Source of the DNA: Microbacterium sp. Root180
Lineage (GTDB): Bacteria > Actinomycetota > Actinomycetes > Actinomycetales > Microbacteriaceae
NCBI RefSeq assembly: GCF_001428485.1
Contig: NZ_LMHS01000003.1
Coordinates: 601,625-665,624, forward strand
Direction of reading: 5' to 3'
Length of the DNA stretch: 64,000 bases
The notes under the pieces: model-generated
The model's input: the letters and a program-made list of their open reading frames with translations, nothing else
The model's database searches: none
Told to the model about the DNA's origin: nothing
Position numbers and translations under genes: made by a program
Shown here: piece after piece, positions 59,875 through 64,000 of the stretch
How positions within the stretch are numbered: position 1 is the stretch's first letter
How the letters are laid out: every line of letters starts with the position of its first letter

Positions 59875-60525
59875 TCACTGCTCCGTTGCGGGATCGTCCT
59901 CGGGTGAGGTCGTGTCGGATCCGCGCGTTCCCTCGGCGAGAGCCGCCTTCTCGCGGCGACGGTCTCGGAATCCCAGCGCGATGGTGACGATGCCGTAGAC
60001 GAAGAGGCCTCCGACGAGGATGGGCAGCGCCAGAGCACGGGCCTGACCCGTCACGACGTTGTTGATCCAGCCGATGTAGGGAACCGAGTACCAGAGCTTG
60101 CCCACGATCTGCACGGGCTGGACGGGCTCGGGGTCATCGCCGTCGTTGGCGTCGCCGCGGGTGATGAAGATGGGCTCGCCCTCGGCATCAGCACCCACGG
60201 CCACGACGCGGTGCGTCACGACCTCGGGCTTGCCCGACTCGAGCTGATACGTGATCACGTCGCCGAGGTTGATCTCCGCGACGTCGACCGGCTTGACGAC
60301 GACGAGCGTGCCGGGCGGGTACTGCGGCGCCATCGACCCGGTCAGGATCGTGTACGGCTTCGCTCCCGTGACGAGTGGCACGACCACCACAACGACGGCC
60401 AGGAGCGCGATCGCCGCCAGCAGCACCCACGACAGCGCGTTGAACAGCATGCGAGGGAACGACATCCGGTCGTCGTCGCCGCCGCGAGCATCAGCGGGAG
60501 ACGCGGGAGTCCCGGCATCCGTCAT
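59875..60525 (-). CDS. sipW: SipW-type signal peptidase I (ER/archaeal Ser-His type)
   Basis: 216 residues. Two membrane helices (about 29-53 and 170-190). Ser in TGSMAPQYPPGTLVVVKP near 63; the general base is a His in VVTHRVVAV near 105 in place of the Lys of ordinary bacterial enzymes; RGDANDGDDPEPV near 125 is the third box. GAGGAGG stands 8 nt before the ATG at 60525. An in-frame ATG at 60594 overlaps the upstream stop (ATGA) and would add 23 residues. It processes the three exported proteins upstream. Confidence 0.92.
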   Translation of the reverse strand: MTDAGTPASPADARGGDDDRMSFPRMLFNALSWVLLAAIALLAVVVVVVPLVTGAKPYTILTGSMAPQYPPGTLVVVKPVDVAEINLGDVITYQLESGKPEVVTHRVVAVGADAEGEPIFITRGDANDGDDPEPVQPVQIVGKLWYSVPYIGWINNVVTGQARALALPILVGGLFVYGIVTIALGFRDRRREKAALAEGTRGSDTTSPEDDPATEQ

Positions 60526-60590
60526 CGCGGTGTCCTCCTCGTCGACGATCCGCTCCTGAGGCTGAGAGTAGCCGTCTACGATTCCCCCGC

Positions 60591-61493
60591 TCATGCGCAC
60601 GCCGCCGACCGGATCAGGAAGACGAACAGGAAGTAGTAGGAGCGGAAGGTGAGGTTCGCGACCGCCACGGTCGTTCCGCCGGAGTTCTTGACGGTGACGT
60701 AGGTGTCGGTGGCCGCTTCGGTTCCGGAGGCCGTGTTGGTGACCGTGAGCGTCGTGCGAGCGGATCCCGAGACCGTGCCGGTGTACGTCGCGCCGGTGTC
60801 GTTGCGCACGATCGTGTAGGTGCCGGGCGCCACCGGCGCGGGAAGCGTCAGCGTCGCGGTGCGGTCGCCGGTGTTCGTGGTGCACGCGGCCCAGCCGGTG
60901 CTCGAGACGGTGAGCGCCGCCTGCTCCGTGTCGGTCCAGTTGCCCTGTGTCGCGGTCGCGCTCGTCGTGAGGGTGAGGCTGGGCACCGGTGCTGCCTGAC
61001 CCGACGCGGTCTGGGTGTCGGTGTCGGTCACGGCGAGCTTGACGCACGCGTAGATGGTGGCGGCGGGTGCCACGACGGCGGTCGACGTCCACGACGACGA
61101 GCCGAGTGCGCTCTGAGCCGTGATGGCCGAGTAGGTGGCGTCGTTCTGGCACGCCGAGGCGGCGGTGTTGAAGGCGACCTGGACGGTGGCGACCGCGGCC
61201 GCACCGAATCCGGAGGCCGCGCTGATGCCGACCGTCTGGCTCGCCCAGGGCGTCGCGCCGGTGTTGGCGAGGGGGGCCGCGTAGTACTTGGTGCCGGACC
61301 AGCCGGTGAAGCTCGTGGGCGATCCGGCGGGAGCAGTGGCCACCGCGTACGGAGCGATCGAGAAGGTGCTCGCCTGCGCCGTGACGGCGAGCTGGGCGGT
61401 GACCACCCAGTAGGCGACGGCGGAGAGGGGCGCCACGACGACGAGCGCGATCGCAGCGACCAGCGCTGTGATGATCTTGGCTCGCTTCGTCAT
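60591..61493 (-). CDS. SipW-dependent exported protein, large subunit-like
   Basis: 300 residues. Signal ALVAAIALVVVAPLSAVAYW is of the SipW-cognate class, with AYW at the cleavage zone. The mature part is Ser/Thr/Ala/Gly-rich and beta-type, with Ig-like strands such as TLTLPAPVAPGTYTIVRNDTG, and four Cys. The last residues are hydrophobic (YYFLFVFLIRSAACA), resembling a membrane anchor. Third gene of the operon. Probably a minor or anchoring subunit of a surface fibre; inference only. Confidence 0.75.
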   Translation of the reverse strand: MTKRAKIITALVAAIALVVVAPLSAVAYWVVTAQLAVTAQASTFSIAPYAVATAPAGSPTSFTGWSGTKYYAAPLANTGATPWASQTVGISAASGFGAAAVATVQVAFNTAASACQNDATYSAITAQSALGSSSWTSTAVVAPAATIYACVKLAVTDTDTQTASGQAAPVPSLTLTTSATATQGNWTDTEQAALTVSSTGWAACTTNTGDRTATLTLPAPVAPGTYTIVRNDTGATYTGTVSGSARTTLTVTNTASGTEAATDTYVTVKNSGGTTVAVANLTFRSYYFLFVFLIRSAACA

Positions 61494-61539
61494 GATGTGC
61501 TTTCGTCTCGCTGCGGGAGGTCGGGAGGAGTGGGGGCGG

Positions 61540-62091
61540 TCAGGGTGCGACCTGGGTGCCGGTGACCGTGATGCTGACGGCGGCAGTCTGACCCTGGGTG
61601 CCGTTCGGGGTGTTCACGCCGAGACTCTGCCACACGCACAGCGTGCGGGTCGCGCCGATCGCGATCGTGGTCGGGACGGAGGTGGTGAGACCGGCGGTGG
61701 TGCCCTGCCACCGGCCGCTGTCGGCCGGCCAGGATCCCGGCGGGGTCGCGGCGCAGCTGCCGGTCTGCACGCTCATCGTGAGCACGACGCTCGAGGCGAG
61801 GTTGCCGGTCGCGGTGAAGGCGGAGGCCAGGCTGAGGGCGACGTCGCCGCCGTTGGTGATGGACCGCGTCGCGATGAGCTGGGCCGGTCCGCCGGGGTAG
61901 ACCCCGGAGTTCGATCCGCCGGAGCCCGAGATCGTGAGAGCGGCCTTGCCGGTCGAGACCGAGACCGCCTGGGTCTGCTTGCTTGAGACGAAGTAGCTCA
62001 GGGTGCCCGGTGCGAGGACCACGGCGATGGCGACGATGCCGGCGATCAGTCCGGCGACCCCGAGGGGAGCTCCAGCCTTCTTGCGCGACAT
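61540..62091 (-). CDS. SipW-dependent exported protein, second
   Basis: 183 residues. SipW-type signal: LIAGIVAIAVVLAPGTLSYF, followed by SSKQTQAVSVSTGKAALTISG as in TasA/camelysin-like proteins. The mature part is beta-rich with two Cys (SCAATP and TLCVWQ). AGAGG lies 8 nt before the ATG. Second gene of the operon, separated from the first by a terminator-like hairpin. Confidence 0.8.
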   Translation of the reverse strand: MSRKKAGAPLGVAGLIAGIVAIAVVLAPGTLSYFVSSKQTQAVSVSTGKAALTISGSGGSNSGVYPGGPAQLIATRSITNGGDVALSLASAFTATGNLASSVVLTMSVQTGSCAATPPGSWPADSGRWQGTTAGLTTSVPTTIAIGATRTLCVWQSLGVNTPNGTQGQTAAVSITVTGTQVAP

Positions 62092-62126
62092 CCGTCTGCC
62101 TCTTCCGAGTGGTGCGAGTGGGGGGT

Positions 62127-62164
62127 GAAGGAGCCGGGAGGTTCGGGTTCCGCCCGGCTCCTTC
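62127..62164 (-). terminator. Intercistronic hairpin after the first SipW-dependent gene
   Basis: 12-bp perfect stem (GAAGGAGCCGGG and complement) with a 14-nt loop, 17 nt after the first gene's stop. It could let through only part of the transcription, so that the first subunit is made in excess. Confidence 0.75.
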
Positions 62165-62180
62165 AGTCAATGGACCAGCG

Positions 62181-62738
62181 TCAGGGGGTCGCGCCGTTGA
62201 GGTTCTGCGTGACGGTGACGGTGGTGGCGCCGAGGTTCCAGTTCTGGTTCATCGTCGCGGCCGCGGTGTCGTTGGTGGCGTTGGCGCCGTAGGGCCAGGT
62301 CAGCGTGAAGACGAGCGAGCCGTTGGCCGTGGCGTTGGGAGCCACGGTGAACGTGGTGCCGCTGATCGCGGTGCTGTTGTACGTGCCCGTGGCGGACGAG
62401 GTCAGGTGGGCGGGGATGCTGGAGTAGCCGCCCCAGGCGATCGCGCCGCTCGCGGTCAGGTTGGTGCCGGCGGCGACGGTCTGGAACGGAACCGTGTAGA
62501 TGACCTGGTCGCCGGGGACCATCTTGAAGGTGGAGATGTTGGCGATCGCGGTCGTGGTCGCGCCCCGCTTGACCTGCCAGGTTGCGCCCGAGGTGAGCGA
62601 CACGCTGAGCTCGCCGGTCTGGATGGAGGCCGAGCTGGTCGACGCGGTGCCCTGCCAGTAGGCGAGCGATCCGCCGCCACCGAGGAGCAGTGCGATACCG
62701 GCTGCGATGGCGATCGTGCCCTTCATGGACTTCTTCAT
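62181..62738 (-). CDS. SipW-dependent exported protein, first and probably major
   Basis: 185 residues. Alternate signal peptide IALLLGGGGSLAYWQG, the class that TIGR04088/04089-type annotations link to SipW. Mature domain: SIQTGELSVSLTSG, then VPGDQVIYTVPFQTVAAGTNLTASG, beta-sandwich like TasA. No Cys. AGGGGAATGTC precedes the ATG. As the first gene, ahead of a hairpin, it is the candidate major subunit. Confidence 0.85.
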   Translation of the reverse strand: MKKSMKGTIAIAAGIALLLGGGGSLAYWQGTASTSSASIQTGELSVSLTSGATWQVKRGATTTAIANISTFKMVPGDQVIYTVPFQTVAAGTNLTASGAIAWGGYSSIPAHLTSSATGTYNSTAISGTTFTVAPNATANGSLVFTLTWPYGANATNDTAAATMNQNWNLGATTVTVTQNLNGATP

Positions 62739-63097
62739 GACATTCCCCTATCAGTTGGCGGGTCTGGGGCCCGCTGGTCTGTCGGCTCTGCTGTGCGCTT
62801 TGCCTGATGGGAACAGCCTGGAAGACCGAACTTGCGGTTCTTACGGGGGATGCGCAACGTTTCCGCAAGGAATCCACGAGGCTCCTGCGAACCGCAGGAT
62901 TGGGCACAGTGCCGGCTCAGTTCCGCCTTTGCAGGGCTCGATCTCGGCCTTCTCGGTGTCGATTCGGGTCCATCGCGGGTGTGATTCCGGCCCGTTCTCC
63001 AGGGGGATTCCGGGTGCGTCTTCGTGATGTTCCCTGCCTCGCGGCTCGATCTACGCGGCGCTGCGGAACGAAATCACAAAAAGATAACGCTGCACCC
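62739..63097. other. Gene-free upstream region of the SipW operon
   Basis: About 360 bp without a convincing gene on either strand, less GC-rich than the rest. It should hold the promoter of the SipW operon (minus). I do not see a clear -35/-10 pair for it. Confidence 0.5.
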
Positions 63098-63126
63098 TTG
63101 TCGTCGTTATCTCTCCGTTATAGAGT
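63098..63126 (+). promoter_or_regulatory. Promoter for a candidate small RNA
   Basis: TTGTCG (63098-63103), 17 nt, TAGAGT (63121-63126), a fair actinobacterial sigma-A match. Start would be near 63132. Confidence 0.5.
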
Positions 63127-63131
63127 GCTAG

Positions 63132-63235
63132 CACGGTAGTTGTTTTGCTGTGGCAGCTACCGACATGTGATTGCAGGACACTCTTGGTGCAAGGGACAAG
63201 GGCCGGTCGGGAGCCTCTCCGACCGGCCCTTACTC
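63132..63235 (+). ncRNA. Candidate structured small RNA or leader (about 105 nt)
   Basis: Between a promoter and a terminator, with three hairpins and no ORF: GGTAGTTG with CAGCTACC; TTGCA with TGCAA; and a 13-bp perfect stem (AAGGGCCGGTCGG, 63198-63210, and 63219-63231) with an 8-nt loop. The 10-bp palindrome GTGCTAGCAC overlaps the end of the -10. No Rfam family is recognised by eye. It could also be the 5' leader of the 63386 gene. Confidence 0.4.
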
Positions 63236-63373
63236 TTGCCCGGGCGCGGGGAGTCCGCATCACTGCCGATGAAGCGGCGCGCGCGACGCCTCTCCTCCTC
63301 CACAGTCGCGTGGGTCGCGCGGTTTTCCACAACCGACCAGGGCTTTTCTGTCGCCAATGTCGGTGGCTCTCGG

Positions 63374-63379
63374 CAAGCT
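63374..63379 (+). promoter_or_regulatory. -10-like element (CAAGCT) for the DUF222 gene
   Basis: CAAGCT, 6 nt, then ATG at 63386. Weaker than the TANNNT cases. Confidence 0.3.
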
Positions 63380-63385
63380 GGAGTC

Positions 63386-64000
63386 ATGTCCACCGCAGCC
63401 ACAATCGACGAACGCGCGCTCGCGGTGCTCGACTCGCTGGTCACGAGCATCGCCGAGACGCGCACCGCGATCGCGGCGCTGCAGGCGTTGGAGCTGACGT
63501 TCCTCGCGGCGGCTGAGGCGCTGGCCGAGGAGCAGACCGCGCGGCTCACCTCGGGCGACAGCCGGGCACGTGAGATGCCACGCCGCTCGATCGCCGCGGA
63601 GATCGGCGCCGCGACGCGCGCCAGCGACCGCACCGTGCAACGGCGCATGGGGGAAGCATCGGTGCTGACCGGCGGCTTCCCCCTCACCGTCCGGGCGCTG
63701 GGCGCCGGGCGCATCGACCGGGCCCATGTGGGGGTGATCCTCGAGACCGGCGCGATGATGACCGATGCCGCGGCTCGCGCCGACTTCGAAGCGGCCGCCG
63801 TCGCGCTGGCCGAGCGGGAGACGCCGGGCAGGCTGCGACCGCTGCTGCGCTCCCTCGCCGCCCGACTCGACCCCACCTCCCTCGACGTGCGCCACGCCGC
63901 CGCCAGCACCCGGCGCGGGGTATGGGTGGTCGATCTCGACGACGGCATGGCGCAACTGATCGCCACCCTCCCCGCCGCGATCGCCCACGCCATCCGCGAT
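63386..64000 (+). CDS. DUF222 (13E12-repeat) HNH endonuclease family protein, 3' end cut by window
   Basis: 205 codons to the window edge. LDSLVTSIAETRTAIAALQALELTFLAAAEALAEEQ, then AREMPRRSIAAEIGAATRASDRTVQRRM and RALGAGRIDRAHVGVILETGAMM are the DUF222 core. In full-length members an HNH domain follows. These genes are multicopy in Microbacterium and other actinobacteria. Function is uncertain. Confidence 0.88.
   Translation, partial: MSTAATIDERALAVLDSLVTSIAETRTAIAALQALELTFLAAAEALAEEQTARLTSGDSRAREMPRRSIAAEIGAATRASDRTVQRRMGEASVLTGGFPLTVRALGAGRIDRAHVGVILETGAMMTDAAARADFEAAAVALAERETPGRLRPLLRSLAARLDPTSLDVRHAAASTRRGVWVVDLDDGMAQLIATLPAAIAHAIRD

Noticed and set aside
63165..63516. Plus-strand ORF around the candidate small RNA and the start of the DUF222 gene
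   Set aside because: Overlaps the DUF222 gene in another frame, lacks a ribosome-binding site and has no recognisable domain.
1..64000. tRNA, rRNA, riboswitch, insertion sequence, prophage or restriction-modification and defence genes
   Set aside because: I looked for tRNA-like cloverleafs, conserved riboswitch cores, transposases and known defence families and saw none; a covariance-model search would be needed to exclude divergent RNAs.

Overview
The window is about 70% GC chromosomal DNA from an actinobacterium, most probably a Microbacterium or a close relative in Microbacteriaceae. This rests on coding style, frequent GTG/TTG starts, a bS22-type mini ribosomal protein, an archaeal-size aspartyl-tRNA synthetase, an F420/LLM-type oxidoreductase, a DUF222/HNH gene and an actinobacterial SipW-type secretion operon. 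I see no rRNA, tRNA, CRISPR array, transposase, phage gene or plasmid functions.

Layout. 1-5000: a histidine phosphatase (cut by the left edge), DedA, aspS with a tyrosine phosphatase, a glutaredoxin/rhodanese pair, bS22 and a BldC-like DNA-binding protein. 5088-8240: a TetR repressor facing a DrrAB-type ABC exporter, then an ArsR regulator. 8308-10411: a TrkH/TrkA potassium system. 10574-19376: proC, an ArsR/SRPBCC pair under a 32-bp palindrome, alpha/beta hydrolases, a cation diffusion facilitator, an LLM oxidoreductase, tadA and upp. 19563-30828: DUF3467, a TM0106-type nuclease-helicase, nadE, a degenerate phosphopantetheinyl-transferase-like protein, a lipase maturation factor homologue, a nucleosidase, a repeat-bearing membrane protein and a secreted SGNH hydrolase. 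30969-36454: sbcCD, a NUDIX hydrolase and a hydrolase. 36554-38481: small, acidic and membrane proteins and a GNAT.

38568-46622 is a complete glycoside uptake and degradation operon: LacI regulator, lipoprotein binding protein, two permeases, GH31 alpha-xylosidase and GH1 beta-glucosidase. The downstream genes are joined by start/stop overlaps, and LacI-type operators lie in front of both the binding protein and lacI. No ATPase gene is present. After a Cys-rich mini-ORF and a winged-helix gene, 48138-58907 holds repair, redox, peptidase, methyltransferase, GlxA/AraC and MFS/TetR genes. 58990-62738 ends with a GNAT/HNH pair and a four-gene operon of three exported proteins with SipW-type signals plus their Ser/His signal peptidase. 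A possible small structured RNA and the start of a DUF222/HNH gene close the window.

Cross-cutting signals. (1) About 25 genes have a -10-like xANNNT hexamer ending 6 or 7 nt before the start codon, the signature of leaderless mRNAs; it also helps choose several starts. (2) Intergenic inverted repeats of 99-102 bp at three loci share a core (GCAYAACTCCKGMA) although the interiors differ; two shorter inverted repeats resemble them in layout. (3) Two adjacent unrelated proteins end in nearly the same peptide (PAPPTE-x3-IRSAD). (4) Hairpins follow the first gene of both the sugar operon and the SipW operon.
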